A DNA stretch of 64,000 bases from Pedobacter insulae (GCF_900113525.1 NZ_FOPP01000008.1:176536-240535), one strand, 5' to 3'. Shown: positions 29,887-39,223, counted from the stretch's first letter. The notes: generated by a model not told the origin, from the letters alone. Numbers and translations: made by a program.

Positions 29887-29894
29887 CAAATTTA
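29887..29894 (-). promoter_or_regulatory. Bacteroidetes -7 element TAAATTTG for rpiB
   Basis: Exact TAnnTTTG on the minus strand, ending 4 nt before the rpiB ATG (29882). Transcription should begin at or within a base or two of the start codon. No -33 TTTG is evident. Confidence 0.55.
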
Positions 29895-29933
29895 TGTAGA
29901 ATAATAAAGATTATGCGTAAATTTTTTGTTGCG

Positions 29934-30818
29934 CTAGTTCTTGTAAAATTCTTTCTCTGCTAATAATTTTTTCTTCTGGATATTGGCTGAAATCATGATA
30001 CTTAGCTCGTACAGCAAAAATAAAGGTAGTGCGACAATTAGCATGGTATATGGATCTGCAGTTGGTGTTACAATAGCTGCAATTACCAGGATTAATATAG
30101 CTGCATAACGTCTACTTTTCCTCATAAATTGCGGAGTCATTACGCCAAGCTTAGAAAGTACATAAATTACAACTGGCAGTTGGAAGATTATGCCTGTTCC
30201 AATGGTTAATGTTAAAACAGTAGAAAGGTATGAATCAATCTGAAAGGTATTCTCAATGTCGGGGCTCACAGTGAAATTAATCAAGAAGTTAACCGACATT
30301 GGACAAATGATATAATAACCAAACAAAACCCCTAAGATAAATAATAGCGAAGCGAATGCTACAAAACCACTGGCTGACTTCCTTTCGGCCTCTAACAATG
30401 CAGGTTTGATAAATAACCAAACTTCAAATAAAATATAGGGAACACCCAGCATTAAGCCTGCCACAATACTCGAATTCATAAGTAGCGTAAATTGCCCTGC
30501 CATTTGCGTATTGATAATCTTGGCTTCGATTTTTGTAATACAAAATTCTTGCGAAATTACATTTGGAAACGCCTCCACTAACTTACACATCATTCTATAA
30601 GTCCAGAAATTCGGGTCTTTCGGAGCCATGATAATGCTATGCCAGATAAAATCGGAAAAGTAGAATGCGCCGCAGGTAAAAAGGGTAACTACCGCTAGGG
30701 CTCTTAATAAATGTTTACGGAGAATGTCTATATGATCAAAAAAAGACATTTCTGCCTCTAGGCTCTTTCCTTTACTCTTGATAGAATCGAATAGATTCTT
30801 TTTTTTATTCTCGCTCAT
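29934..30818 (-). CDS. tatC: Sec-independent protein translocase subunit TatC
   Basis: 294 residues. After a charged N-terminus comes the conserved MSFFDHIDILRKHLLRAL segment and six hydrophobic helices (first around residues 38-55, last around 255-275), with the family's LFxxP-type regions such as GVPYILFEVWLFIKPALLEAERK. TatC is the receptor for twin-arginine signal peptides in the inner membrane, acting with TatA. It is about 38 residues longer than E. coli TatC, the surplus being at both ends. The upstream region has its own -7 element that overlaps the accBC terminator. Confidence 0.95.
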   Translation of the reverse strand: MSENKKKNLFDSIKSKGKSLEAEMSFFDHIDILRKHLLRALAVVTLFTCGAFYFSDFIWHSIIMAPKDPNFWTYRMMCKLVEAFPNVISQEFCITKIEAKIINTQMAGQFTLLMNSSIVAGLMLGVPYILFEVWLFIKPALLEAERKSASGFVAFASLLFILGVLFGYYIICPMSVNFLINFTVSPDIENTFQIDSYLSTVLTLTIGTGIIFQLPVVIYVLSKLGVMTPQFMRKSRRYAAILILVIAAIVTPTADPYTMLIVALPLFLLYELSIMISANIQKKKLLAEKEFYKN

Positions 30819-30835
30819 TGAAATTTGTTAGTCAA

Positions 30836-30843
30836 CAAAAATA
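30836..30843 (-). promoter_or_regulatory. Bacteroidetes -7 element TATTTTTG for tatC
   Basis: Exact TAnnTTTG on the minus strand, 17 nt before the tatC ATG. A minus-strand TTTG at 30866-30869 lies 22 nt upstream as -33. The site overlaps the U tract and right side of the accBC terminator. Confidence 0.5.
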
Positions 30844-30880
30844 CCATTTACTTTGACAACTTTGTCAAAGTGAATGGTAT
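30837..30880 (-). terminator. Intrinsic terminator of the accBC operon
   Basis: Arms 30841-30859 and 30862-30880 form a 19-position stem with one mismatch (the innermost pairs open as the loop), followed on the minus strand by TTTTT. It lies 30 bp after the accC stop. Confidence 0.8.
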
Positions 30881-30909
30881 ATACGATCAAAATCTATATA
30901 AAGATGATT

Positions 30910-32250
30910 TTATTCTGAAAATTCGAAAGTTTCCATAAACTTAGTTGTAAAATTCCCTGCTCTGAAGTTAGGGTCTTTCATCAATTTTAAGTGGAATGGG
31001 ATAGTAGTTTTAACTCCTTCGATCACAAACTCACTCAAAGCACGTTCCATCGTGCAAATGGCTTCTTCACGCGTTTGCGCTACACAAATCAATTTGGCGA
31101 TCATTGAGTCGTAATTTGAAGGAATTTGATAACCTGCATATACGTGGGTATCAACACGTACGCCATGGCCACCGGGAGAATGGAAATTCGTGATTTTACC
31201 TGGTGATGGCCTGAAGTTGTTAAATGGATCTTCTGCATTAATTCGGCACTCGATCGCATGCATATTTGGAACGTAATTGTTTCCTGATATTGGAATGCCT
31301 GCAGCTACTTTAATCTGCTCTTTAATTAAGTCGAAATTAATTACTTCCTCAGTCACAGGATGCTCTACCTGAATACGGGTATTCATCTCCATGAAATAGA
31401 AGTTACGATGTTTGTCTACCAAAAACTCAACGGTTCCAGCGCCTTCGTAATTTACGGCAATGGCACCTTTGATAGCTGCAACGCCCATTTTCTCTCTTAA
31501 CTCAGGGGTCATGAAAGGAGATGGAGCTTCTTCAACCAATTTTTGATGGCGACGCTGAATAGAGCAATCTCTTTCTGATAGATGACATGCCTTACCATAT
31601 TGATCCCCGATGATCTGGATTTCAATGTGGCGTGGATCTTCAATATATTTTTCTAAATATAATCCGTCGTTACCAAAGGCTGCACCCGACTCTTGACGAG
31701 CACTATCCCAGGCATTCTCAAATTCTTCATCCTTCCAAACAATGCGCATGCCTCGACCACCACCACCGGCAGTAGCTTTTAAGATCACTGGATAACCCAT
31801 TTCTTTGGCAATTTCGATGCCATCTTTCACACTAGAAAGTAGACCTTCAGAGCCTGGAATTGTTGGTACTCCAGCAATTTTCATCGTTTCTTTTGCAGAT
31901 GCTTTATCGCCCATACCATTGATTTGTTCTGGGGTAGCACCAATGAATTTAATTCCGTAATCACGACAAACCGATGAAAACTTAGCATTTTCTGAGAGGA
32001 AACCATAACCAGGATGGATAGCATCAGCATTGGTTAGTTCGGCCGCCGAGATAATATTTGGAATACTTAAATAAGAATCTTTACTAGGAGGGGGACCTAT
32101 ACACACGGCTTCATCGGCAAAGCGCACATGTAGGCTCTCTCTATCTGCTGTTGAGTAAACGGCAACCGTTTTTATCCCCATTTCTTTACAGGTACGAATA
32201 ATACGCAACGCGATTTCGCCCCTGTTAGCAATTAATATTTTCTTGAACAT
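30910..32250 (-). CDS. accC: Acetyl-CoA carboxylase, biotin carboxylase subunit
   Basis: 446 residues, the standard AccC length. The N-terminal [24 protein letters not shown], the ATP-grasp glycine-rich loop [13 protein letters not shown] (about 160-170), the [12 protein letters not shown] strand and the active-site block [14 protein letters not shown] (about 288-301) are all present. It carboxylates the biotin on AccB with bicarbonate and ATP, the first half of malonyl-CoA synthesis. It is the last gene of the yceD-rpmF-plsX-fabH-accB-accC run, and an intrinsic terminator follows. A short AT-rich TTAGCTAATT repeat fills the gap to accB. Confidence 0.97.
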   Translation of the reverse strand: MFKKILIANRGEIALRIIRTCKEMGIKTVAVYSTADRESLHVRFADEAVCIGPPPSKDSYLSIPNIISAAELTNADAIHPGYGFLSENAKFSSVCRDYGIKFIGATPEQINGMGDKASAKETMKIAGVPTIPGSEGLLSSVKDGIEIAKEMGYPVILKATAGGGGRGMRIVWKDEEFENAWDSARQESGAAFGNDGLYLEKYIEDPRHIEIQIIGDQYGKACHLSERDCSIQRRHQKLVEEAPSPFMTPELREKMGVAAIKGAIAVNYEGAGTVEFLVDKHRNFYFMEMNTRIQVEHPVTEEVINFDLIKEQIKVAAGIPISGNNYVPNMHAIECRINAEDPFNNFRPSPGKITNFHSPGGHGVRVDTHVYAGYQIPSNYDSMIAKLICVAQTREEAICTMERALSEFVIEGVKTTIPFHLKLMKDPNFRAGNFTTKFMETFEFSE

Positions 32251-32292
32251 ATATTTTAAATTAGCTAATTGGCTAATTAGTGAATTAGCTAA

Positions 32293-32763
32293 TTAAATCG
32301 GTTCTACTAAGAATAAAGGTTGGTCGTACTCTACTGGCGATGCATTATCAACCAATACTTTAACGATACGTCCAGCAACTTCACTTTCAATTTCGTTAAA
32401 TAATTTCATGGCTTCAATGATACAGATTACTTTGCCTGGGGCTATTTCATCTCCCACGTTAGCAAATGAAGGCTTATCTGGGCTCGACGAGCGGTAGAAA
32501 GTACCAATCATGGGTGATTTGATGGTGATATATTTTGAACTATCGTCGGCTTCTGGAGTTGGTGCTTTAATTTCTACGGCAGGTGCTGCAGGTGCCTGTG
32601 GTGCAGGTTGGGCTGCTACTGGTGCAGGCGCTGCTGCGTTTACATAAACTGGTGTCTGGTTAGTTTTAATGGTAATTTTGAAGTTCTCTTGCTCTATAGC
32701 AACTTCATTTACCCCCGACCGAGAAACAAATTTAATGAGTTCCTGAATTTGTTTGATATCCAT
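32293..32763 (-). CDS. accB: Biotin carboxyl carrier protein of acetyl-CoA carboxylase
   Basis: 156 residues. An N-terminal helix (MDIKQIQELIKFVSRSGV), an Ala/Pro-rich linker (about 45-72) and a C-terminal biotinyl domain with IIEAMKLFNEIE, whose Lys is the biotin site (about residue 123). The motif has Leu-Phe after the Lys rather than the textbook Met-Met, a tolerated variation. It carries carboxybiotin between AccC and the carboxyltransferase. It is followed by accC after 42 bp and preceded by fabH. Confidence 0.96.
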   Translation of the reverse strand: MDIKQIQELIKFVSRSGVNEVAIEQENFKITIKTNQTPVYVNAAAPAPVAAQPAPQAPAAPAVEIKAPTPEADDSSKYITIKSPMIGTFYRSSSPDKPSFANVGDEIAPGKVICIIEAMKLFNEIESEVAGRIVKVLVDNASPVEYDQPLFLVEPI

Positions 32764-32835
32764 ATTAAAAAAATTTGGTGTCTTATGAATTAACTAAGTT
32801 ATTATTTTTTTTAGTTTTTTAGTTCAACTGATCAA

Positions 32836-33831
32836 CTAACCATTGTAAGCCCACTTTAAATATACCGACCCCCAAGTAAAACCTCCGCCAAATGCAGCAA
32901 GTATTAAGTTGTCTCCTTTTTTAAGCTTGCTTTCCCATTCCCATAAACAAAGTGGAATGGTGCCATTAGTTGTGTTTCCGTAACGTTCTATATTGATCAT
33001 TACCTTGTCAGTGCTTACGCCCATTCTTGAGGCAGTAGCATCAATAATCCGTTTATTAGCTTGGTGAGGCACTAACCAGGTTACGTCATCAGAAGTTAGG
33101 CTATTGCGCTCCATAATTTCGGCAGCAACATCAGCCATATTGGTAACAGCAAATTTAAATACTGCCTGGCCTTCTTGATGTACCACATGTTCGTTGTTCG
33201 TAACGGTTTCTATACTGGCGGGACGAGCAGATCCGCCCGCTTTCTGGCCTAGATAATTTCTTCCAGAGCCATCTGTTCGTAGGATAGAATCTTGTATGCC
33301 GAATCCTTCTTCATTTGGTTCTAGTAAGGCAGCCCCGCAACCGTCTCCAAAAATAATGCAAGTGGTACGATCTTGATAATTGATAATTGAAGACATTTTA
33401 TCGCCGCCAACTACCAATACTTTTTTATGTTTTCCGGACTCAATAAATTGAGCCCCAGTTGTTAATCCAAATATAAATCCAGAACATGCTGCTTGTAAAT
33501 CATAGCCCCATGCATTTTTTGCGCCAATTTTATCGGCCAATACATTTGCTGATGCAGGAAATGGGAAATCGGGAGTAGTTGTGCAGAAAATGATCAATTC
33601 GATTTCTTCGGCGCCTATGCCTCTTTTTTTAAGCAGTCCATTTACAGCTTCAACAGCCATATCAGAAGTACCTAAGCCTTCTCCCTTTAATATTCTTCGC
33701 TCTTTAATGCCAGTTCTAGAAGTAATCCATTCGTCTGATGTATCGACAATGGTTTCTAGTTCTTGATTAGTCATGATATAGTCTGGGACATAACCATTAA
33801 CTGCAGTAATAGCAGCGTGAATTTTATTCAT
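32836..33831 (-). CDS. fabH: 3-oxoacyl-ACP synthase III (FabH)
   Basis: 331 residues, the usual length. Catalytic triad visible: Cys116 in [13 protein letters not shown], His in [10 protein letters not shown] (about residue 257) and Asn in [13 protein letters not shown] (about 287). FabH condenses acyl-CoA with malonyl-ACP to begin fatty acid synthesis and helps set the chain type; Bacteroidetes make many branched chains. It lies 16 bp after plsX and upstream of accB, a classic fatty-acid gene order. Start ATG at 33831 fits the family N-terminus. Confidence 0.96.
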   Translation of the reverse strand: MNKIHAAITAVNGYVPDYIMTNQELETIVDTSDEWITSRTGIKERRILKGEGLGTSDMAVEAVNGLLKKRGIGAEEIELIIFCTTTPDFPFPASANVLADKIGAKNAWGYDLQAACSGFIFGLTTGAQFIESGKHKKVLVVGGDKMSSIINYQDRTTCIIFGDGCGAALLEPNEEGFGIQDSILRTDGSGRNYLGQKAGGSARPASIETVTNNEHVVHQEGQAVFKFAVTNMADVAAEIMERNSLTSDDVTWLVPHQANKRIIDATASRMGVSTDKVMINIERYGNTTNGTIPLCLWEWESKLKKGDNLILAAFGGGFTWGSVYLKWAYNG

Positions 33832-33847
33832 GTTATTTTGAGTTTAA

Positions 33848-34786
33848 TTATTGGAATGCGGCTTGTATTTTATTAACCAATCTCGTGTTGATCATATCCC
33901 GGGACTGGAAAATCATATTTTTTATAGCTAGAGGACTTGAAATTCCATGACCAATTAAAACGGGGGCATTTACTCCTAAAACTGGACTTCCGCCATAGTT
34001 CTCATAGTTAAAACGGTCAAAAAACTCATCCTTCAAACCTTTTTTTATGGTGAGTACATAAAATGATTCGGCTAATTTAAGCATCACATTTCCTGTAAAT
34101 CCATCACAAACAATTACATCGGCTTTATCATTAAATAAATCTCTTCCTTCTACATTCCCTACGAAATTAAAAAGCTTGGTTTGTTTCATCAAGCGATGAC
34201 TTGCCAACGTTATCATATTTCCTTTTTCGTCTTCTTCGCCAATGTTCATTAGCGCGACTTTTGGGTTTTCGATTTGCATAATATGTTCCGCATACAAGCT
34301 GCCTAATACCCCAAACTCTAATAGGTTGTCGGGTTTGCAGTCGGCATTAGCACCTACATCCAAAAGTAAGCCTGTACCCCCTTTTAGTTTAGGTACAATG
34401 GTACACAAACATGGTCTTGAAATACCGGCAATTGGTTTTACGCTAAATACAGCACCAACAAGCATAGCGCCTGAATTACCTGCGCTCGCAAATGAATCTA
34501 TTTTGCCTTCCTTTAACAATTGGAAGCCAATGGCAATGCTGGAATTTGGTTTTTGAAGAATAGCTTTAGTAGGGTGTTCACCCATGCCAATAACTTCATC
34601 GGTATGATGATATTCGAAGTGATCAGGGTTGAATCCCTGTTCTAAAAGAAGAGGTTTAATCTGCTGGGTATCTCCAATTAGCACAATATGCTCATTAGAG
34701 TTGAGGGATTGATGAGCAGCTATCGCTCCCAAAACGATTGCTTTGGGAGCATAGTCTCCGCCCATTATATCGAGACCTATTTTCAT
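33848..34786 (-). CDS. plsX: Phosphate acyltransferase PlsX
   Basis: 312 residues from the ATG at 34786 (MKIGLDIMGGDYAPKA); an upstream frame adds 20 unrelated residues and is rejected. Conserved blocks: the N-terminal DIMGGDYAP, SAGNSGAMLVGA (about 93-104), LLDVGANADCKP and DVIVCDGFTGNVMLKLAE. PlsX makes acyl-phosphate from acyl-ACP for PlsY, starting phospholipid synthesis at the membrane. It sits between rpmF and fabH, the common bacterial order. Confidence 0.96.
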   Translation of the reverse strand: MKIGLDIMGGDYAPKAIVLGAIAAHQSLNSNEHIVLIGDTQQIKPLLLEQGFNPDHFEYHHTDEVIGMGEHPTKAILQKPNSSIAIGFQLLKEGKIDSFASAGNSGAMLVGAVFSVKPIAGISRPCLCTIVPKLKGGTGLLLDVGANADCKPDNLLEFGVLGSLYAEHIMQIENPKVALMNIGEEDEKGNMITLASHRLMKQTKLFNFVGNVEGRDLFNDKADVIVCDGFTGNVMLKLAESFYVLTIKKGLKDEFFDRFNYENYGGSPVLGVNAPVLIGHGISSPLAIKNMIFQSRDMINTRLVNKIQAAFQ

Positions 34787-34862
34787 AGTTAAAATCTTTC
34801 GTGTATAAGACCAGTCTAAGTTAAACTTAAACCAATGGAAACACAAAAATTTTATTAGAAAA

Positions 34863-35054
34863 TTAACCTATTGAAGTGTTTTCTATAACTAATTTACCGT
34901 TGTAGTATAAGTTACCATCAACATTATATGCATGATGAGGAACGTGTACAGCGCCTGTAGTTTGGCAAGTTGCCAAAGAAGGAGCTACAGCCTTGTAATG
35001 CGTTCTTCTTTTATCTCTTCTTTGTTTCGAAATCTTGCGTTTTGGATGTGCCAT
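34863..35054 (-). CDS. rpmF: Ribosomal protein bL32
   Basis: 63 residues with the L32 signature [21 protein letters not shown]. The C-terminal part has only one Cys ([17 protein letters not shown]), so it is the zinc-free form lacking the paired CxxC ribbon. It sits in the large ribosomal subunit near the peptidyl transferase region. Placement between yceD and plsX is the usual arrangement. Confidence 0.97.
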   Translation of the reverse strand: MAHPKRKISKQRRDKRRTHYKAVAPSLATCQTTGAVHVPHHAYNVDGNLYYNGKLVIENTSIG

Positions 35055-35070
35055 TGCTGTTTATTTAATT

Positions 35071-35598
35071 TTATTTTAATTTTTTTAACGCTGCCCAACG
35101 CGGGTCATCGTTTTGTTCTTCTTCTTTTTCTGTGCTTCCACTCGCTAACTTAGTTAAGGTTGCAATCATCTCTTGATCGCACTCTTTGTTAACCTGCTCA
35201 CACTTGTTAATATAGGGTATTGCTACTGTGGTAAATTCGTAGATTAATTCCGAAACATCAATAGCACTTTCCTTTTTACTTAATACGATGATCTCTAAAT
35301 CATCGCTTTCTAAATTGTCTTCAGCAAATTTTATAATCTGCCTTTCTGTAATTTCAATTAGTTGAGGAAACTCAGCTAAACATTTATCACAGTTCAATTG
35401 AACAGTTCCTTCAATTTGGAAATGTAAAATCAACATGGTCTCTTGTTTATCAAGCTCAACCGTTGCTTTTAACACTCCATCTTTTACTAAAGAGTACTCA
35501 AATGCATCAAAAAAGCTTTTATCAATATCGAATTCGAATTGATGTTTGCCCAATTTTAAGCCTGTGAAAGGGATTGAAAATTGTTTTAATGCCTTCAA
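35071..35598 (-). CDS. YceD/DUF177 family protein
   Basis: 175 residues from a TTG; no ATG is available after the upstream stop. The family core is LNCDKCLAEFPQLIEITERQIIKF with its CxxC pair (about residues 69-72), followed by an acidic segment and a basic tail ending in DPRWAALKKLK. YceD proteins are nearly always encoded before rpmF; they have been linked to 23S rRNA or ribosome accumulation, but the biochemical role is not settled. A consensus -7 element lies 22 nt upstream of the start, so this gene leads the operon. Confidence 0.88.
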   Translation of the reverse strand: MKALKQFSIPFTGLKLGKHQFEFDIDKSFFDAFEYSLVKDGVLKATVELDKQETMLILHFQIEGTVQLNCDKCLAEFPQLIEITERQIIKFAEDNLESDDLEIIVLSKKESAIDVSELIYEFTTVAIPYINKCEQVNKECDQEMIATLTKLASGSTEKEEEQNDDPRWAALKKLK

Positions 35599-35619
35599 TT
35601 GTAACTAAATTTTAGCCTG

Positions 35620-35627
35620 CAAAGGTA
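35620..35627 (-). promoter_or_regulatory. Bacteroidetes -7 element TACCTTTG for the yceD-rpmF-plsX-fabH-accBC operon
   Basis: Exact TAnnTTTG on the minus strand in the 74-bp pdxA-yceD gap, predicting a leader of about 17 nt. No clear -33 element is visible. Confidence 0.6.
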
Positions 35628-35672
35628 GAAAATATTTTTATAAAAAGAAATAATTTTTGGTTTTGTTTTTAC

Positions 35673-36752
35673 CTAGTTTGCATCATCCTTCACATCGCTT
35701 GCGGTTTCAATAATTTTTCCGCCCGAACGTAATTGACTGCTAAGCAAGCTCTCTTGTTCTCTACGATGCTTTACGATATGCACAGCTGCAAAAAGGGCTT
35801 CCATAAAGGAAGTGGGGTCTGCTATGCCTTTACCTGCAATATCAAAGCCTGTTCCATGATCCGGAGAGGTGCGTACAAATTTTAATCCTGCTGTATAATT
35901 CACACCTGTTTCAAAGGCAATAGTTTTAAACGGAATAAGACCCTGATCGTGGTACATGGCCAACACGGCATCAAATTGTTTATAGGTTCCATTTCCAAAA
36001 AAGCCGTCAGCCGAGTAAGGGCCAAAACAAATAATCCCTTTATCGAAAGCCTCTTGTATAGCCGGACTAATGATTTCCAGTTCTTCCTTACCTAAAAGGC
36101 CATTGTCGCTTGCATGTGGGTTCAAGCCTAGTACAGCAATTTTTGGTTTCTCAATCCAGAAGTCTTTTTTTAAACTATCATTGATTAACTGTAATTTCTT
36201 TACGATTTTTTCTTTCGTAATGGATTTGGGAACATCCAATACAGGGATATGTCCTGTAACTACGCCAACACGTAAATCTTCACTAACTAAGAACATCAAT
36301 ACGTCATTACTTCCGCAGCGCTCTTGTAAGTATTCGGTATGCCCAGGGAAATTAAAAGTAGTTGATTGGATGTTCTGCTTATTGATTGGGGCGGTAACCA
36401 ATGCGTCTATTGATCCATTTAATAAATCGTCCGTTGCTTTTTCTAAGGAGATCAGCGCATATTTACCTCCAATTTCCGTGCTTTTGCCCAATTCGATTTT
36501 CACATCCTCTTCCCAGCAGTTGATCATGTTCGCTTTTCGCGGGTTGGCTTGTTCGGCCTGCGGAATCACATTGAACATAAAATCGCTCATGGCCAATGCT
36601 TTTCTATGAAATGAAGAAATCTTAGTATTACCGTAAACGATAGGTATACAATAGTCTAATACCCGGCTTTCAGACAATGTTTTTAATATTACCTCTAAAC
36701 CAATACCATTTATATCGCCTATGCTTATGCCTATTTTAACTTTATCGCTCAT
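35673..36752 (-). CDS. pdxA: 4-hydroxythreonine-4-phosphate dehydrogenase PdxA
   Basis: 359 residues. Family motifs: ISIGDINGIGLEVILK at the N-terminus, LVTAPINKQN (about 142), FPGHTEYL, LNPHASDNGLLGKEE (metal-binding His, about 210), AMYHDQGLIPFK (second metal His, about 267) and SPDHGTGFDIAGKGIADPTS (third, about 305). It oxidises 4-phosphohydroxy-L-threonine in the DXP-dependent pyridoxal phosphate pathway. It is divergent from rsmA, a neighbour pair also common in other bacteria. It may read into the yceD operon. Confidence 0.95.
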   Translation of the reverse strand: MSDKVKIGISIGDINGIGLEVILKTLSESRVLDYCIPIVYGNTKISSFHRKALAMSDFMFNVIPQAEQANPRKANMINCWEEDVKIELGKSTEIGGKYALISLEKATDDLLNGSIDALVTAPINKQNIQSTTFNFPGHTEYLQERCGSNDVLMFLVSEDLRVGVVTGHIPVLDVPKSITKEKIVKKLQLINDSLKKDFWIEKPKIAVLGLNPHASDNGLLGKEELEIISPAIQEAFDKGIICFGPYSADGFFGNGTYKQFDAVLAMYHDQGLIPFKTIAFETGVNYTAGLKFVRTSPDHGTGFDIAGKGIADPTSFMEALFAAVHIVKHRREQESLLSSQLRSGGKIIETASDVKDDAN

Positions 36753-36803
36753 GTTGAATTGAGAATTTGTCGCAAATTAGCGATTAAATGAGTGAAAAAA
36801 AAG

Positions 36804-36874
36804 TTTTACCACAGACAAAGCGAGTAAATTACGCTGAATACGCTGTCTTATCCTCTGCGTTCTCTGTAGTAAAA
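36804..36874. repeat. Inverted repeat element, family C (TTTTACCACAGA ... TCTGTAGTAAAA)
   Basis: The left arm starts at 36804 and the right arm ends at 36874; the 12-nt ends match with one difference, and inner parts pair partially (ACGCTG/CAGCGT-like). It occupies the divergent pdxA-rsmA gap. It belongs to a CACAGA-rich repeat type met in many bacterial intergenic regions. Confidence 0.65.
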
Positions 36875-36898
36875 AATAGCTATCATTAAATAAAACCT

Positions 36899-36906
36899 TA
36901 ACTTTG
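36899..36906 (+). promoter_or_regulatory. Bacteroidetes -7 element TAACTTTG for rsmA
   Basis: Exact TAnnTTTG, ending 5 nt before the rsmA ATG, so the predicted mRNA has almost no leader. No -33 TTTG is seen. Confidence 0.55.
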
Positions 36907-36911
36907 CGCTA

Positions 36912-37697
36912 ATGAGTTTAGTTAAAGCGAAAAAACACCTAGGGCAGCACTTTTTAACCGACAAAAAAATTGCCGAGAAAATTGTAAATAGCCTCGTTCA
37001 TACCGATCAATATCATCAGGTTTTGGAAGTTGGACCAGGAATGGGCATTCTCTCTGATATTTTACTGGAAAGAGCGAACTTAGAAACCTTTTTAATTGAC
37101 ATTGATGATGAATCGGTCGCTTTTTTGGCAGCTAAATACCCTCAATTAGGAGGTCGACTAATTAACGGAGATTTTTTAAAGCTGGACCTGACGGCAATTT
37201 TTCAAGGAAAATTTGCCGTAATTGGTAATTTTCCCTACAATATTTCCTCTCAGATTTTGTTTAAGATCCTCGAACATAAAGATCATATAGTGGAAATGGT
37301 GGGCATGTTCCAGAAGGAAGTTGCCGAACGCTGCGCTTCGAAAGCGGGAACTAAAGAATATGGCATTTTAAGTGTCTTAATTCAGGCTTATTATGATATT
37401 GAATACTTGTTTACTGTGAAGCCTGGAACCTTTAACCCGCCACCGAAAGTAAATTCCGGGGTTATTCGATTAAGCCGTAATAAAATGGAAACTTTACCTT
37501 GCGATGAGAAGTTGTTTTGGCGAACGGTAAAAGGAGGATTTAATCAACGCCGGAAAACACTTAGGAATGCGTTATCCGGTACAATTCCAAAAGACAAAAT
37601 GGATAACCATCCGTTTTTCGACAAGCGGGCTGAGCAATTAACAGTTGATGATTTTCTAAAGCTAACGCAGCATCTCAGTATGTTGATGCAAGCTTAA
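36912..37697 (+). CDS. rsmA: 16S rRNA dimethyladenosine transferase RsmA/KsgA
   Basis: 261 residues. KKHLGQHFLTD at the N-terminus, SAM motif I LEVGPGMGILSDIL (about 38-51), the DIDDE acidic position and motif IV NFPYNISSQILFKIL (about 110-124) identify the enzyme. It dimethylates two adjacent adenosines at the 3' end of 16S rRNA during small-subunit assembly. It is divergent from pdxA and is followed 13 bp later by the dehydrogenase gene. Confidence 0.96.
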   Translation: MSLVKAKKHLGQHFLTDKKIAEKIVNSLVHTDQYHQVLEVGPGMGILSDILLERANLETFLIDIDDESVAFLAAKYPQLGGRLINGDFLKLDLTAIFQGKFAVIGNFPYNISSQILFKILEHKDHIVEMVGMFQKEVAERCASKAGTKEYGILSVLIQAYYDIEYLFTVKPGTFNPPPKVNSGVIRLSRNKMETLPCDEKLFWRTVKGGFNQRRKTLRNALSGTIPKDKMDNHPFFDKRAEQLTVDDFLKLTQHLSMLMQA

Positions 37698-37710
37698 ATA
37701 AGACCTTATC

Positions 37711-38640
37711 ATGCATAAAAAAATTTTAATAATTGATGATTTGCATCCGGCATTTGCCGAAAAAGCTACAGCGCTAGGTTTTGAGGTTGATAATAGACCG
37801 TTTATTACCCATGACGAAACCTTGGCTGTTATTCACGACTATGTAGGTATCGCTGTTCGCACTAAATTTCGTATCGACAAAGAGCTATTTGATGCTGCAC
37901 CACAATTGAAATTTGTAGCAAGAGCTGGAGCAGGTTTAGACAATATTGACGTCTTCGAAGCAGCAGAAAGAAACATACAATTAATAAATGCACCGGAAGG
38001 GAATTGTGATGCAGTAGGCGAACATGCGGTAGGTTTATTGTTATCATTGATGAACAATTTTCGGAAGGCAAGCGACGAGGTGAGAAACGGCATTTGGGAT
38101 AGAGAAGGCAATAGAGGCTATGAACTAAAAGGTAAGGTTGTCGGGCTCATCGGTTACGGTTTTATGGGGCAGAGTTTTGCGAAGAAACTCACTGGTTTTG
38201 GCGTTAAAATTATTGCCTATGATAAGTATAGAACTGGGTTTTCTGACGACAATGTACGTGAAGTTAGCATGGAAGAAATCGTAAAGCATAGTGATGTGCT
38301 CAGCTTACACATCCCTTTAACCAAGGAAACCAAGCAAATGGTAAACGATGAATACTTCTTCCATTTTAAAAAACCCATATTCTTTATCAATACGGCTCGG
38401 GGAGAAATTGTAAACACAAGTGCTGTGCTTTCAAACCTTAGGACAGGGAAAATTTTAGGTGCAGGTTTGGATGTCTTAGAAGCTGAGAAATTCCCACCTC
38501 TAGGTGAGCAACCTTGGTATGATGAATTGAAAGACCTGCAAAATGTTATCTTAACTCCACACATTGCGGGGTGGACATTCGATTCTTATCGGAAGATTTC
38601 TGAAGTTTTGGCAGAGAAACTAGCGGAAATGAAATTATAA
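37711..38640 (+). CDS. D-isomer 2-hydroxyacid dehydrogenase
   Basis: 309 residues. Rossmann motif VGLIGYGFMGQSFAKKL (about 145-161), catalytic Arg in FFINTARGEIVN (about 230), Glu in DVLEAEKF (about 257) and His in LTPHIAGWT (about 284). This is the NAD-binding two-domain fold of phosphoglycerate, glycerate or lactate-type dehydrogenases. It lacks the C-terminal ACT domain of long SerA enzymes, so it could be a short 3-phosphoglycerate dehydrogenase or act on another 2-hydroxy acid. Cytoplasmic; probably co-transcribed with rsmA. Confidence 0.86.
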   Translation: MHKKILIIDDLHPAFAEKATALGFEVDNRPFITHDETLAVIHDYVGIAVRTKFRIDKELFDAAPQLKFVARAGAGLDNIDVFEAAERNIQLINAPEGNCDAVGEHAVGLLLSLMNNFRKASDEVRNGIWDREGNRGYELKGKVVGLIGYGFMGQSFAKKLTGFGVKIIAYDKYRTGFSDDNVREVSMEEIVKHSDVLSLHIPLTKETKQMVNDEYFFHFKKPIFFINTARGEIVNTSAVLSNLRTGKILGAGLDVLEAEKFPPLGEQPWYDELKDLQNVILTPHIAGWTFDSYRKISEVLAEKLAEMKL

Positions 38641-38672
38641 TTTCTTAAATTGCCGTAGGATTAGTTAAGAAT

Positions 38673-39149
38673 ATGGCAAAGGAACATCAATATAAAACCC
38701 ATTTAGTTTGGGCAGGCAACAAAGGCTCCGGTACAATGGATTATCGATCATATGATCGTGATTTTGTTGTGTCGATCGAAAATAAGCAACCTATTTCTGG
38801 TTCATCTGACTCTGTTTTTTTAGGCGACAAGACTAAGTATAATCCTGAAGATTTATTGTTAGCATCTGTTTCTTCTTGTCATATGCTTTGGTATTTGCAT
38901 CTATGTTCTAAGAATGATATCGTTGTAATGGAATATAAGGACAATGCAATTGGAACAATGATAGAAAACGCTGATGGGAGTGGGCAATTTTCCTCTATTT
39001 TATTGCAGCCAGAAGTTTTGATATCCAAAAAAGAACAAATGGAACTGGCTAATACATTACATGAAGAGGCTAATAAAATGTGTTTCATTGCCAATTCATT
39101 AAACTTCCCAGTGAAGCATTCTCCTGTTTGTAATGCAATTAATCAATAA
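38673..39149 (+). CDS. OsmC-family peroxiredoxin-like protein
   Basis: 158 residues. Two conserved Cys of the OsmC/Ohr fold: one in LLASVSSCHMLWYLHLC (about 69), one in HSPVCNAI near the end (about 154). The family reduces organic or fatty acid hydroperoxides using these thiols. The pattern YNPEDLLLASVSSCH is the usual active-site entry. It is 32 bp downstream of the dehydrogenase, likely the same unit. OsmC versus Ohr subclass is not resolved. Confidence 0.88.
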   Translation: MAKEHQYKTHLVWAGNKGSGTMDYRSYDRDFVVSIENKQPISGSSDSVFLGDKTKYNPEDLLLASVSSCHMLWYLHLCSKNDIVVMEYKDNAIGTMIENADGSGQFSSILLQPEVLISKKEQMELANTLHEEANKMCFIANSLNFPVKHSPVCNAINQ

Positions 39150-39178
39150 TTGTTTTTAGGTAATTTTTACTGCAAATA

Positions 39179-39210
39179 TTTGCTTTTGTAAGAATTGCCT
39201 TATATCTTCG
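39179..39210 (+). promoter_or_regulatory. Promoter upstream of greA (TTTG-N20-TATCTTCG)
   Basis: -33 TTTG at 39179-39182, 20-nt spacer, -7 TATCTTCG at 39203-39210 (one mismatch to TAnnTTTG). Transcription should start near 39215, about 80 nt before the greA ATG, upstream of the leader hairpin. Confidence 0.6.
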
Positions 39211-39223
39211 TTTTAATTGAAAG

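Noticed and set aside
36070..36609. 179-codon open frame antisense to pdxA
   Set aside because: It lies fully inside the well-supported pdxA gene on the opposite strand and its translation has no family character.
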